From Caldimonas mangrovi (GTDB lineage: Bacteria > Pseudomonadota > Gammaproteobacteria > Burkholderiales > Burkholderiaceae_C): a DNA stretch of 64,000 nucleotides. A model generated the notes under the pieces. The model saw only the letters and a list, made by a program, of their open reading frames with translations. It had not been told where the DNA came from and made no database searches. This document shows, one piece after another, positions 52,801-62,406 of this stretch (its first letter is position 1; each line of letters starts with the position of its first letter). The stretch lies in contig NZ_JAMKFE010000001.1 of assembly GCF_023721835.1 (NCBI RefSeq), positions 372,001 through 436,000 of the forward strand, written 5' to 3'. The translations under genes were made by a program, and so were the position numbers.

Positions 52801-55122
52801 ATGACACAAGAAACGATCGACCTGTTCGACGGCACCATCGGCGGTGGCGGCGACGACCTGACGCTGGCTCGCTACGCCGAGCGAGCCTATCTGGAATACG
52901 CGCTGTCGGTGGTGAAGGGCCGCGCGCTGCCCGACGTGACCGACGGGCAGAAGCCGGTGCAGCGGCGCATCCTGTTCACGATGGAGCGCATGGGGCTCAC
53001 CTTCACCGGGGCCGGTGGGGCCAAGCCGGTGAAGAGTGCGCGGGTGGTCGGCGACGTGCTCGGCAAATACCACCCGCACGGCGACCAGGCCGCGTACGAC
53101 GCGCTGGTGCGCATGGCACAGGACTTCTCGCAGCGCTATCCGCTGATCGACGGGCAGGGCAACTTCGGTTCGCGCGACGGCGACGGCGCGGCGGCGATGC
53201 GCTACACCGAGGCGCGGCTGGCGCCGATCGCCAGGCTGCTGGTCGACGAACTCGACGAAGGCACGGTCGACTTCGTGCCCAACTACGACGGCTCGTTCCA
53301 GGAGCCCCGGCAGCTGCCGGCACGCCTGCCCTTCGTGCTGCTCAACGGCGCGAGCGGCATCGCGGTGGGCCTGGCAACCGAGATCCCGAGCCACAACCTG
53401 CGCGAGGTGGCCGCGGCCGCCGTGGCGTTGATCAGGAACGACAAGCTCACCGACGACGAGCTGTTCGCGCTGCTGCCGGGACCGGACTTTCCTGGCGGCG
53501 GCCAGATCATCAGCAGCGCGGCCGACATCCGCGAGGCCTACGCCAGTGGACGCGGCAGCCTGAAGGTGCGGGCACGGTGGAAGATCGAGGACCTGGCACG
53601 CGGGCAGTGGCAACTGGTCGTGACCGAGTTGCCGCAGGGCACCAGTGCGCAGAAGGTGCTCGAAGAGATCGAGGAGCTGACCAACCCGAAGGTCAAGGCC
53701 GGCAAGAAGGCGTTGACCGCCGAGCAGCAGCAGCTCAAGGTGACGATGCTGGGTGTGCTCGATGCGGTGCGCGACGAGTCGAGCAAGGACGCGCCGGTGC
53801 GCATCGTGTTCGAGCCGAAGACCAGCCGCATCGACCAGCAGGACCTGGTGCGCACGCTGCTCGCGCACACCAGCCTCGAAAGTTCGGCGCCGATCAACCT
53901 GACGATGGTGGGCGGCGATGGCCGGCCCACGCAGAAGTCGCTGCGCCAGGTGCTGGGCGAATGGATCGCGTTCCGCCTCGCGACGGTGCAGCGCCGTACG
54001 CGGCACCGGCTCGACAAGGTGCTCGACCGCATCCACGTGCTCGAAGGCCGCCAGCTGGTGCTGTTGAACATCGACGAGGTGATCCGCATCATCCGCAACT
54101 CGGACGAACCCAAGGCGGCGCTGATCGAGCGCTTCCGGCTCAGCGACCGGCAGGCGGAAGACATCCTCGAACTGCGCCTGCGCCAGTTGGCGCGGCTGGA
54201 GGCGATCAAGATCGAGCAGGAGCTGGAAGCCCTGCGCACCGAACAGGCCAAGCTCGAGGACATCCTCAACAGCCCCGCCAGCCTGCGCCGCACGGTGGTC
54301 AAGGAGATCGAGGCCGACGCGAAGCAGTACGGCGATGAGCGCCGCACGCTGATCCAGGAAGACAAGCGCGCGGTGGCCGAGGTCAAGGTGGTCGACGAGC
54401 CGGTGACGGTGGTGGTCAGCCAGAAGGGCTGGGTGCGTGCACGACAGGGGCATGGGCACGAAGCCGGGAGCTTCGCGTTCAAGGCTGGCGACGGGCTGTA
54501 CGGCACCTTCGAATGCCGCACCGTCGACACGCTGCTGGTGTTCGGCTCCAACGGCCGCGTCTACACGGTGGCAGTGTCCGCCCTGCCGGGGGCGCGCGGC
54601 GACGGCCAGCCGGTGACGACGATGATCGAGCTCGAATCGGGCTCGCAGCTGGCCCACTACTACGCCGGCCCGGCCGACACGACGCTGCTGCTGGCCAACA
54701 CCGCAGGCTACGGGCTGCTCGCCAAGATCGGCGACATGATGTCGCGCCAGAAGGGCGGCAAGAGCTTCCTGACGCTCGACGAGGGCGCGAAGCTGCTGCC
54801 GCCGGCGCGCGTCGGCGACGCGTCGCGCGTCGCCTGCCTGTCGTATGCGGGGCGGTTGCTGGTGTTCGGGCTCGAGGAGCTGAAGCTGCAGTCCAATGGT
54901 GGACGCGGTCTGACGCTGATGGACGTCGAAGCGAAGGATCCGCTGGTCTCGGTGGCGCCGTTCAAGGACGCGGTCGTCGTGCAGGGCCTGGGCCGCGGCG
55001 GCAAGCCGAAGGAAGAGACCTTGCGCAGCGCGGCGCTGTCGGCCTATGCCGGCAAGCGAGCCCGCAAGGGCCGCCCGACAGAACTCGGCATGAAGCCGCC
55101 GCAGCGGGTGCTGCCGGCGTGA
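52801..55122 (+). CDS. parC: DNA topoisomerase IV subunit A
   Basis: 773 residues. The winged-helix/tower part has [42 protein letters not shown] and the catalytic Tyr near 135 ([10 protein letters not shown]). The C-terminal beta-pinwheel lacks a GyrA-box, consistent with ParC. It cuts and rejoins DNA in the ParC2ParE2 tetramer. In the quinolone-resistance region the sequence [18 protein letters not shown] is readable. A deletion or frameshift is not seen. Confidence 0.96.
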   Translation: MTQETIDLFDGTIGGGGDDLTLARYAERAYLEYALSVVKGRALPDVTDGQKPVQRRILFTMERMGLTFTGAGGAKPVKSARVVGDVLGKYHPHGDQAAYDALVRMAQDFSQRYPLIDGQGNFGSRDGDGAAAMRYTEARLAPIARLLVDELDEGTVDFVPNYDGSFQEPRQLPARLPFVLLNGASGIAVGLATEIPSHNLREVAAAAVALIRNDKLTDDELFALLPGPDFPGGGQIISSAADIREAYASGRGSLKVRARWKIEDLARGQWQLVVTELPQGTSAQKVLEEIEELTNPKVKAGKKALTAEQQQLKVTMLGVLDAVRDESSKDAPVRIVFEPKTSRIDQQDLVRTLLAHTSLESSAPINLTMVGGDGRPTQKSLRQVLGEWIAFRLATVQRRTRHRLDKVLDRIHVLEGRQLVLLNIDEVIRIIRNSDEPKAALIERFRLSDRQAEDILELRLRQLARLEAIKIEQELEALRTEQAKLEDILNSPASLRRTVVKEIEADAKQYGDERRTLIQEDKRAVAEVKVVDEPVTVVVSQKGWVRARQGHGHEAGSFAFKAGDGLYGTFECRTVDTLLVFGSNGRVYTVAVSALPGARGDGQPVTTMIELESGSQLAHYYAGPADTTLLLANTAGYGLLAKIGDMMSRQKGGKSFLTLDEGAKLLPPARVGDASRVACLSYAGRLLVFGLEELKLQSNGGRGLTLMDVEAKDPLVSVAPFKDAVVVQGLGRGGKPKEETLRSAALSAYAGKRARKGRPTELGMKPPQRVLPA

Positions 55123-55133
55123 TGCTGCGCGTC

Positions 55134-55481
55134 TCAGCGGCTGCGCTTCTTGCGCAGGCGCTTGACGTTGGCATTGACGGTCGTGCTGTACGGCAGCATC
55201 ACCTGGTTGGCCAGCCGCACGGCGTCGCGCGTGGTTCGCGCGTGCGAGCCCGAAAGCGCGCGCCCGCCGACCCACAGGCTGGGCAACATGGTGGTGTAGA
55301 TCGACAGGCCCGCCTGCCAGGCGGCCATCATCTTTTCCCACACCATCAGTTGTGATTCGAGCACCGTGGCGACCGGCCAGGGGCCGGGCTGGCCCATCAT
55401 CGCCAGCCGGCGATGGATGACCTCGGGCGCGCCCATCGCGATGTCGGCCGAGCGGGTCCAGAAGGTGAGCCAGGGAATCAT
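55134..55481 (-). CDS. Phasin-like/PHA-granule-associated small protein (tentative)
   Basis: 115 residues from ATG 55481. A helical amphipathic protein: WLTFWTRSADIAMGAPEVIHRR, MVWEKMMAAWQAGLSIYTT and a basic C-terminus (NANVKRLRKKRSR). It resembles short proteins annotated as polyhydroxyalkanoate granule-associated in Burkholderiales, from memory; no definite phasin motif is visible. It lies 10 nt after the convergent parC and follows the terminator of dsbB. Confidence 0.55.
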   Translation of the reverse strand: MIPWLTFWTRSADIAMGAPEVIHRRLAMMGQPGPWPVATVLESQLMVWEKMMAAWQAGLSIYTTMLPSLWVGGRALSGSHARTTRDAVRLANQVMLPYSTTVNANVKRLRKKRSR

Positions 55482-55505
55482 GCGCTGCCTTTCGCTGCTG
55501 AAGAA

Positions 55506-55524
55506 AAGGCCGCGTTGCGGCCTT
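55506..55524 (-). terminator. Rho-independent terminator after dsbB
   Basis: On the minus strand AAGGCCGC, loop AAC, GCGGCCTT is followed by TTCTTC (T-rich). It lies 70 nt beyond the dsbB stop and 25 nt before the phasin-like gene. Confidence 0.75.
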
Positions 55525-55594
55525 GACGTTCAGCTTACCGAGGCGGCTGGGCCGGCCCGTAACAAGCTTGCCGGCGACAGGGGCAAGCGCACGT

Positions 55595-56086
55595 TCAGCG
55601 GCGCACCGCCGCGACCGCGCAAGCGGCACCGAGCAGCAAGAAGAGCGCTCCGCTCCAAGCCTCGTAGGGCCATCCGAGCAGCGACACCGCCGCGTCGGCG
55701 CATGACGCCTGGATGCCGAACAGGAAGGGCGCCAGGCTTTCGAGCCTGAGGGCACCGATCACCCGGTCGGCGAAGGTCAGGGCACACGATGCCGATTGCG
55801 CGGCGACGAAGTGCTGCCAGCCTGCAGCGACCACGCCGGCGGCAGCCATGAGCACCGCCAGCAGCGCCAGCGCCCGCTTGACGGCTCGGGCCGGTAGCAG
55901 CCAGGCGACGCCGCTCACGACACCGATCAAGACGAAGACGAAGCGCTGCAAGATGCACCACGGGCAGGGCAGCATGCCGAACTGATATTGCGAGAGCAGC
56001 GCGGCACCGACGGCGGCGAAGCTGGCGATGCAGGTGAAGCCGAGCAGGGCGTTGCGAGACAGGCGCAAGGTCAGGTCACTCCACAT
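55595..56086 (-). CDS. dsbB: Disulfide bond formation protein DsbB
   Basis: 163 residues, four transmembrane helices. First redox pair CPWC in LPCPWCILQRFVF, with the quinone-site Arg following; second pair Cys in QSASCALTF and QASCADA. It reoxidises DsbA and passes electrons to quinone. ATG 56086 lies 15 nt after the RidA-family gene. Normal length for betaproteobacteria. DsbA is not in the window. Confidence 0.95.
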   Translation of the reverse strand: MWSDLTLRLSRNALLGFTCIASFAAVGAALLSQYQFGMLPCPWCILQRFVFVLIGVVSGVAWLLPARAVKRALALLAVLMAAAGVVAAGWQHFVAAQSASCALTFADRVIGALRLESLAPFLFGIQASCADAAVSLLGWPYEAWSGALFLLLGAACAVAAVRR

Positions 56087-56101
56087 GGCGAAACGGCTGG
56101 G

Positions 56102-56557
56102 TCACTCGATTTCGGCAATGAGTTCGATCTCGACGCAGGCACCGAGCGGAATCTGCGCGACGCCGAACGCGCTGCGGGCATGCGTGCCCTTGTCGCCGAA
56201 CACCTGGCCGAACAGCTCGGAAGCGCCGTTGGTCACCAGGTGCTGCTCAGTGTAGTCGGGCGTGCTGTTGACCAGACTCATCAGCTTGACGATGCGACGC
56301 ACCTTGTTCAGGTCGCCCACGGCGGCGTGCAGCGTGCCCATCAGGTCGATCGCGACGGCACGCGCGGCGGCCTTGCCTTCTTCGGTGGCGAGGTTCTTGC
56401 CGAGCTGGCCAACCCAGGGCTTGCCGTCCTTCTTCGCGATGTGGCCGGACAGGAACACCAGGTTGCCGGTGCGCAGGAAGGGCACATAGGCCGCGGCAGG
56501 GGTGGCGACCGGCGGCAGCTCGATGTTCAGGGCCTTGAGTTGGTCGTAGACGGACAT
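56102..56557 (-). CDS. RidA/YjgF-family protein
   Basis: 151 residues from ATG 56557 (AGGAG upstream). RidA-like (YjgF/YER057c/UK114) fold: RTGNLVFLSGHIAKKDG, LMGTLHAAVGDLNKVRRIVKLMSLV and a C-terminal HARSAFGVAQIPLGACVEIELIA with conserved R and GACVEIE. It is longer than E. coli RidA (128 residues) and fits the YjgH/Rid2-7-like branch. It probably hydrolyses enamine/imine intermediates; the exact branch is not certain. Confidence 0.9.
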   Translation of the reverse strand: MSVYDQLKALNIELPPVATPAAAYVPFLRTGNLVFLSGHIAKKDGKPWVGQLGKNLATEEGKAAARAVAIDLMGTLHAAVGDLNKVRRIVKLMSLVNSTPDYTEQHLVTNGASELFGQVFGDKGTHARSAFGVAQIPLGACVEIELIAEIE

Positions 56558-56631
56558 GCGTGAAGCTCCTGTTGCTGTTTTGAATGAGCGGCCATCCTAC
56601 ACTTGCGCCGACCACGGGGAGAGACACAAGA

Positions 56632-59091
56632 ATGAGGCAGCAGGGGAGGTCCGGCCCGGCCGTCTGGCTGGTGCCGTCGGGGGTGGTGCTGGGTGCGGCA
56701 CTGCAGTTGCAGCAGCGGGCGCTGACGGCATCGGCGGTCTACATCGGCGCGACCCTCCTGGCGTTTGCGCTGCTGGCCGTGCTCGCCTGGTGGCGGCCGC
56801 GGCGACATGCCTGGGCTGCTGCGTTGGCCGCGTTGACCTTCGGTTGGGGGGCAGCGGGCTGGCAGGCCGGCGTGAAGCTCGCAGACCGTCTGGTGCCCGA
56901 GCTCGAAGGCGTGGATCTCGACGTCACGGGCGTGGTCTCGTCGATGCCGCGCTTCCATCCGTTGGGGGTGAGTTTCCGGTTCGACGTCGAGACGGCGAGC
57001 GATGCAGCCGGGCCGGTCACCTTGCCGCGCAGCGTGCAGCTGGGCTGGTATGCCGGGCTGCGCGAAGGCAGCCTGAACGCACGCCCGCATACCGAGCTGA
57101 AGGCTGGCCAGCGCTGGCGTTTCAAGGTCCGCCTGAAACAGCCGCACGGCACCCTCAACCCGCACGGTTTTGACTATGAGTTGTGGCTGTTCGAGCGGGG
57201 CATGGGCGCGACCGGCTCCGTGCGGGCGACACAGGTCGCGCTGCCGCAACGGCTGGCCGATCGTGCCGGCTACCCGGTGGAACGGCGGCGGCAGGAGGTG
57301 CGCGATGCGATCGAGGCTCAGGTCACTGACGAGCGCGCCGCCGGCGTGCTGGCCGCGCTGGTCACCGGCGATCAGGCCGCCATCGACCGCGAGGATTGGG
57401 ACGTCTTTCGCATCACCGGCGTGGCGCATCTGATGGCCATCAGCGGGCTGCACATCACGATGTTCGCCTGGGTGGCGGCCGCCGTCGTGCGGCGTGCATG
57501 GCGCTGCAGCGCGCGGTTGATGCTGACAGTGCCGGCGCCGACGGCGGCCCGCTGGGGTGGACTGATGCTGGCCGCCGGCTACGCCGTCTTCGCGGGCTGG
57601 GGCGTGCCGGCTCAACGCACGGTGCTGATGCTCGCGACGGTCACCCTCGCCGCTCAGGCGGGCCGGCGGTGGCCGTGGCCGGCGGTGCTCTGCGTCGCGG
57701 CGGGCGTGGTCACGGTGGTCGACCCGTGGGCAGTGCTGCAGGCAGGGTTCTGGCTGTCCTTCGTCGCGGTGGGCCTGCTGATGGCGTCGCGGCGCGATCC
57801 TGCGACGGCCACGCCACCGCCCGAGGAGACCGGTTGGCGCCGATCACTGCACGGAGTCGGCGCGGCCGCGCGCGGCATGGTGCGCACGCAGCTCATCGCG
57901 ACGGTGGGACTGGCGCCGCTGACGATGGCGTTCTTCCACCAGGTCTCGCTGGTCGGGCTGCTGGCCAACCTGGTGGCGATTCCGGTGGTCACGCTGGTGA
58001 TCACGCCGCTCGGCCTGCTGGGCGTCGGGTGGCCGCTGTTGTGGACGCTCGGCGCGACGGGCCTGCAGTGGCTGGGTGTGCTGCTGCAGGCAATGGCGCA
58101 ATGGCCCGCGGCCTTGTGGTTGACGGCCGCGGCACCGTCCTGGGCGGTGGCCGCTGCGGTGCTGGGCGGGGTGCTGGCCGTGCTGCCGTTGCCGCGTGGC
58201 GTGCGCCTGCTGTCCCTGCCCTTGCTGCTGCCGCTGCTGTGGCCGGCACCCCCGCGGCCGGCGTCCGGCAGTTTCGAGCTGCTGGCCGTCGACGTCGGGC
58301 AGGGCGGGGCGGTGCTGGTGCGCACCGCTTCGCACACCTTGCTGTACGATGCCGGCCCCCAATATTCGCAGGACAGCGACGCCGGGCAGCGGGTGCTGGT
58401 CCCGTTGCTGCGCGCGTTCGGTGAGCGCCGACTCGACCGGCTCGTGCTGTCGCACAGCGACATCGATCACGCCGGAGGGGCGCGGGCGGTGCTCGAAGCC
58501 TACCCCGATGCCGCGCTGTGGAGCTCGCTGGCGCCGGGGCATCCTTTGCTCGCCGCAGCCAGCGCGTCGGTGCGCTGCGAAGCCGGCCAGTCGTGGCAGT
58601 GGGACGGCGTGCGCTTCGAAATGCTGCACCCCGGGCCGGACGACCATGCCCCACCGCTCAAGCCGAACCGCGTGTCTTGCGTGCTGAAGGTGAGCGGCGG
58701 CGGCCAAACGGTGCTGCTGGCCGGCGACATCGAGCGGCGCGAGGAATCCCGGCTCGTCGTGCACCAGGCCGAAGCATTGAAGGCCGATCTGCTGCTGGCA
58801 CCGCACCACGGCAGCAAGACGTCGAGCACGGCCGGTTTCCTCGAGGCCGTCGCGCCCCGCGTCGCGGTGTTCCAGGCCGGCTACCGGAACCGCTTCGGCC
58901 ACCCGGCCGTGCAGGTGCTGGAGCGCTACGAAGAGCGCGGCATCGAGCGCATCGTCAGTCCGGCCTGCGGAGCCTACCGCTGGGCCGACGGCGTCGGTGT
59001 CTGCGAGCGTGACCTGCGGCGCCGTTACTGGCACCATGGCACCCTGAACCCGGAAACCCCACCGGATGAGCAGGCGGAGAGCGAAGGATGA
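56632..59091 (+). CDS. comEC: DNA internalization protein ComEC/Rec2
   Basis: 819 residues from ATG 56632 (GGGGAGAG 9 nt upstream; ATG 56584 is possible but has no ribosome site). N-terminal DUF4131 region, a multi-helix competence domain (VAHLMAISGLHITMFAWVAAAVV, WGVPAQRTVLMLATV), and a C-terminal MBL domain (LAVDVGQGGAVLVRTASHTLLYDAGP, LSHSDIDHAGGARAVLE, LAPHHGSKTSST). It forms the inner-membrane channel for DNA uptake. Its stop overlaps the next start by ATGA. Confidence 0.94.
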   Translation: MRQQGRSGPAVWLVPSGVVLGAALQLQQRALTASAVYIGATLLAFALLAVLAWWRPRRHAWAAALAALTFGWGAAGWQAGVKLADRLVPELEGVDLDVTGVVSSMPRFHPLGVSFRFDVETASDAAGPVTLPRSVQLGWYAGLREGSLNARPHTELKAGQRWRFKVRLKQPHGTLNPHGFDYELWLFERGMGATGSVRATQVALPQRLADRAGYPVERRRQEVRDAIEAQVTDERAAGVLAALVTGDQAAIDREDWDVFRITGVAHLMAISGLHITMFAWVAAAVVRRAWRCSARLMLTVPAPTAARWGGLMLAAGYAVFAGWGVPAQRTVLMLATVTLAAQAGRRWPWPAVLCVAAGVVTVVDPWAVLQAGFWLSFVAVGLLMASRRDPATATPPPEETGWRRSLHGVGAAARGMVRTQLIATVGLAPLTMAFFHQVSLVGLLANLVAIPVVTLVITPLGLLGVGWPLLWTLGATGLQWLGVLLQAMAQWPAALWLTAAAPSWAVAAAVLGGVLAVLPLPRGVRLLSLPLLLPLLWPAPPRPASGSFELLAVDVGQGGAVLVRTASHTLLYDAGPQYSQDSDAGQRVLVPLLRAFGERRLDRLVLSHSDIDHAGGARAVLEAYPDAALWSSLAPGHPLLAAASASVRCEAGQSWQWDGVRFEMLHPGPDDHAPPLKPNRVSCVLKVSGGGQTVLLAGDIERREESRLVVHQAEALKADLLLAPHHGSKTSSTAGFLEAVAPRVAVFQAGYRNRFGHPAVQVLERYEERGIERIVSPACGAYRWADGVGVCERDLRRRYWHHGTLNPETPPDEQAESEG

Positions 59092-60524
59092 GCCCGATGT
59101 TCGATGAAATGCACGCCACCAGCACCGCGGTGCGCGAGCACTACCGCACGTATGACCGGTGGCTGGCGCGGCAGCCGAGGGACGTGATGCGTTCGCGGCG
59201 CGAGGAGGCGGAAGTGATCTTCCGCCGGGTGGGGATCACGTTTGCGGTGTACGGGGCCAAGGACGAGGACGGGGCGGGCACCGAGCGGCTGATCCCGTTC
59301 GACCTGATCCCGCGCATCATCCCTGCGCACGAATGGCGCGAGATGGAGCGCGGGCTGGCGCAGCGCGTGTCGGCGCTCAACCGGTTCATTCACGACGTGT
59401 ACCACGGGCAGGAGATCATCAAGGCCGGGCTGATCCCGCCCGAGCAGGTGTTCGGCAACAGCCAGTTCCGCCCCGAGATGCTGGGCGTGGACGTGCCCGG
59501 CGGGGTGTACGCGCACATTGCCGGCATCGACATCGTGCGGGCGGCCAACGCCGACGGCTCGGGCAGCTACTACGTGCTCGAAGACAACCTGAGGGTGCCC
59601 AGCGGGGTGAGCTACATGCTCGAGAACCGCAAGATGACCATGCGGCTGTTTCCCGAGCTGTTCAGTGAACACCGCATTGCGCCGGTGGCGCACTACCCCG
59701 ACCTGCTGCTCGAATCGCTGAGGGCGGTGGCGCCGGCCAGCGTCAACGACCCGACGGTGGTGGTGCTGACGCCGGGGATGTACAACTCCGCCTATTTCGA
59801 GCATGCCTTCCTGGCGCAGCAGATGGGCGTCGAGCTGGTCGAAGGGCAGGACCTGTTCGTGCGGGACAACTTCATCTACATGCGCACCACGCAGGGCCCC
59901 AAGCGGGTGGACGTGATCTACCGGCGCGTGGACGACGATTTTCTGGACCCGTTGGCGTTCCGTGCCGACTCCACGCTGGGGTGCGCGGGACTGCTGAGCG
60001 TGTACCGGGCGGGCAACGTGACGCTGGCCAACGCGATCGGCACCGGCATCGCCGACGACAAGTCGATCTACCCGTACGTGCCGAAGATGGTGGAGTTCTA
60101 CCTGGGCGAGAAGCCGATCCTGAACAACGTGCCGACGCACCTGTGTCGCGAGCCGCAGCAGTTGCAATACGTGCTGGAGCACCTGGAAGAGCTGGTGGTC
60201 AAGGAGGTGCACGGGGCGGGCGGCTACGGCATGCTGGTGGGGCCGGCGGCGACGAAGGCGGAGATCGAGGCGTTCAGGCAGCAGTTGAAGGCCAACCCGG
60301 GCAACTACATCGCGCAGCCGACGCTGTCGCTGTCGACGTGCCCCACGTTCGTCGAAAGCGGCATCGCGCCGCGGCACATCGACCTGAGGCCGTTCGTGCT
60401 GAGCGGCAAGACGGTGCAGATGGTGCCGGGGGGGCTGACGCGGGTGGCGCTGAAGGACGGCTCGCTGGTGGTCAACAGCAGCCAGGGCGGGGGCACCAAG
60501 GACACCTGGGTACTCGAAGGGTAA
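59088..60524 (+). CDS. Circularly permuted type 2 ATP-grasp protein
   Basis: 478 residues from ATG 59088 (AAGGATG). Family of circularly permuted ATP-grasp proteins (DUF404/DUF407): ITFAVYGAKDEDGAGTERLIPFDLIPRI, RPEMLGVDVPGGVYAHIAGID, ADSTLGCAGLLSVYR, and the ATP-grasp loop VVKEVHGAGGYGMLVGP. Proposed to ligate an amine to a carboxylate in an unassigned peptide-like pathway. It is followed by the alpha-E and transglutaminase genes, the usual neighbours. A ~760-bp repeat array separates it from the alpha-E gene. Confidence 0.93.
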   Translation: MSPMFDEMHATSTAVREHYRTYDRWLARQPRDVMRSRREEAEVIFRRVGITFAVYGAKDEDGAGTERLIPFDLIPRIIPAHEWREMERGLAQRVSALNRFIHDVYHGQEIIKAGLIPPEQVFGNSQFRPEMLGVDVPGGVYAHIAGIDIVRAANADGSGSYYVLEDNLRVPSGVSYMLENRKMTMRLFPELFSEHRIAPVAHYPDLLLESLRAVAPASVNDPTVVVLTPGMYNSAYFEHAFLAQQMGVELVEGQDLFVRDNFIYMRTTQGPKRVDVIYRRVDDDFLDPLAFRADSTLGCAGLLSVYRAGNVTLANAIGTGIADDKSIYPYVPKMVEFYLGEKPILNNVPTHLCREPQQLQYVLEHLEELVVKEVHGAGGYGMLVGPAATKAEIEAFRQQLKANPGNYIAQPTLSLSTCPTFVESGIAPRHIDLRPFVLSGKTVQMVPGGLTRVALKDGSLVVNSSQGGGTKDTWVLEG

Positions 60525-60527
60525 AGG

Positions 60528-61338
60528 ATGCTGTCACGCACTGCTGACCACTTGTTCTGGATGGCCCGGTACATGGAGCGGGCGGCTCAAGCGGCTGCGG
60601 CGCTTGGACGGCGCGGCCATCAGAGTACCGCGCACGCGCCCGCGTGCAGCGGTGTTGCCGGCCTGGGAGCTTGCTGAAATGCTGTCACGCACTGCTGACC
60701 ATTTGTTCTGGATGGCCCGGTACATGGAGCGGGCGGCTCAAGCGCCTGCGGCGCTTGGACGGCGCAGCCGTCAGAGTACCGCGCACGCGCCCGCGTGCAG
60801 CGGTGTTGCCGGCCCGGGAGGTTGCTGAAATGCTGTCACGCACTGCTGACCATTTGTTCTGGATGGCCCGCTATATGGAGCGGGCGGCTCAAGCGCCTGC
60901 GGCGCTTGGACGGCGCAGCCGTCAGAGTACCGCGCACGCGCCTGCGTGCAGCGGTGTTCTCGGCCTGGGAGGTTGCTGAAATGCTGTCACGCACTGCTGA
61001 CCATTTGTTCTGGATGGCCCGCTATATGGAGCGGGCGGCTCAAGCGCCTGCGGCGCTTGGACGGCGCAGCCGTCAGAGTACCGCGCACGCGCCTGCGTGC
61101 AGCGGTGTTCTCGGCCTGGGAGGTTGCTGAAATGCTGTCACGCACTGCTGACCATTTGTTCTGGATGGCCCGCTATATGGAGCGGGCGGCTCAAGCGCCT
61201 GCGGCGCTTGGACGGCGCAGCCGTCAGAGTACCGCGCACGCGCCTGCGTGCAGCGGTGTTCTCGGCCTGGGAGGTTGCTGAAATGCTGTCACGCACTGCT
61301 GACCATTTGTTCTGGATGGCCCGCTATATGGAGCGGGC
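60528..61338 (+). repeat. Tandem array of 151-bp units (five plus a 56-bp partial) at the 5' end of the alpha-E gene
   Basis: Unit starts (ATG of MLSRTADHL) lie at 60528, 60679, 60830, 60981, 61132 and, as a 56-bp partial copy, 61283, exactly 151 bp apart. Each full unit is ATG, 49 codons, TGA, one base, next ATG. Codons 1-18 duplicate the start of the alpha-E gene; the remaining ~95 bp (starting GCGGCTCAAGCG) encode a tail ending in LGGC or similar. GGGAGG sits 8 nt before the ATGs of units 2-5. Units 3-5 look identical, unit 2 differs slightly and unit 1 most. Because 151 is not a multiple of 3 no fusion protein arises. Confidence 0.93.
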
Positions 61339-62242
61339 CGAGAACACCGCCCGCATGCTGGACGTCAACTACCAGATGGGCCTGTTGCCGCAGTCGGCCG
61401 AGATGGCCGAGCAGGGCTGGCGCAGCCTGCTGAGCATCAGCGAGTTGACCGAGGATTTCACGCGGCGCTATGCAGACTTCAGCCCACGCGAGGTGATGAA
61501 CTACATGGTGCACGACGAGAGCAATCCGTCGAGCATCTCCAGCTGCCTGAAAGCCGCACGCGAGAACGCGCGCGCGGTGCGCGGCGCCCTGACGACCGAG
61601 GTGTGGGAGACACAGAACCAGACCTGGCTGGAATTCCACCGCCAGTTCGACGGTGCGCGCTTCCAGCGCGACCCCAGCGAATGCTTCGAGTGGGTCAAGT
61701 TCCGCTCGCACCTGTCGCGCGGTGTCACGCTGGGCACCATGCTGCAGGACGAGGCCTTTCATTTCCTGCGCATCGGTACCTTCCTGGAGCGGGCTGACAA
61801 CACCGCGCGGCTGCTCGACGTGAAGTTCCACGGCATGGGTGACGAATTTTTTGGTGCCAGTAGCCAGAAGGACGTCGAGTACGACTTCTATCACTGGTCG
61901 GCGATCCTGCGCTCGGTCTCGGGCTTCGAGGTCTATCGCAAGGTCTATCGCAACGTGATCCAGCCGGAGAAGGTAGCCGAACTGCTGATCCTGCGCGCCG
62001 ACATGCCGCGTTCGCTGGCCGCGTGCATGAACGAGGTCGTGGCGAATCTGCTGGCGGTGGCGAACGAGCAGTCGAGCCAGACGCAGCGGCGTGCCGGGCG
62101 GCTGCGGGCCGATCTGCTGTACGGGCGCATCGACGAAATCCTGGCGACCGGGCTGCATGCCTATCTGACGCAGTTCCTCGACCGCGTGAACGATCTGGGC
62201 GCCGGCATCAGCCAGGACTTCCTGGTGCCGGTGACCGGCTGA
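61283..62242 (+). CDS. Alpha-E domain protein (DUF403)
   Basis: 319 residues from ATG 61283, with GGGAGG 8 nt upstream; an in-frame ATG at 61097 only extends into the repeat array. Alpha-E family features: MLSRTADHLFWMARYMERAENTARMLDV, ARENARAVRGALTTEVWETQNQTWL, and FLRIGTFLERADNTARLLDVKFH. Such all-helical proteins occur next to circularly permuted ATP-grasp proteins and transglutaminases and probably act together in peptide-bond chemistry. The last stop is 165 nt before the transglutaminase start. Confidence 0.92.
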   Translation: MLSRTADHLFWMARYMERAENTARMLDVNYQMGLLPQSAEMAEQGWRSLLSISELTEDFTRRYADFSPREVMNYMVHDESNPSSISSCLKAARENARAVRGALTTEVWETQNQTWLEFHRQFDGARFQRDPSECFEWVKFRSHLSRGVTLGTMLQDEAFHFLRIGTFLERADNTARLLDVKFHGMGDEFFGASSQKDVEYDFYHWSAILRSVSGFEVYRKVYRNVIQPEKVAELLILRADMPRSLAACMNEVVANLLAVANEQSSQTQRRAGRLRADLLYGRIDEILATGLHAYLTQFLDRVNDLGAGISQDFLVPVTG

Positions 62243-62406
62243 CAGGCCCTGCCACATGGCTGCTCGAACCGATCGAACGCGCTCGCTCGTCGTCGCAAAC
62301 GCTCGTCGCAGCGCGGGCTGCCGCGCCTTGCGCCTGGATGGCCGGGAGCGTGCGAGCGGCCCGTCGAGCCCTGCCGGACGGGCTCCTATCCGCTGACGGA
62401 CGCACC

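Noticed and set aside
52492-55755. Minus-strand open frame of 1087 codons antisense to parC
   Set aside because: It mirrors parC exactly and has the His/Gln/Arg-rich composition expected of the antisense of a GC-rich gene; no ribosome site or domain.
60528-61338. CRISPR-like or REP-like interpretation of the repeats
   Set aside because: Repeats are contiguous 151-bp copies without unique spacers and contain the start of the next gene, so this is a tandem duplication.
61097-62242. Alpha-E protein starting in repeat unit 4 (381 residues)
   Set aside because: The extension is a different frame of the repeat unit without a ribosome site and is not related to the family; ATG 61283 has a good ribosome site and gives the standard N-terminus.
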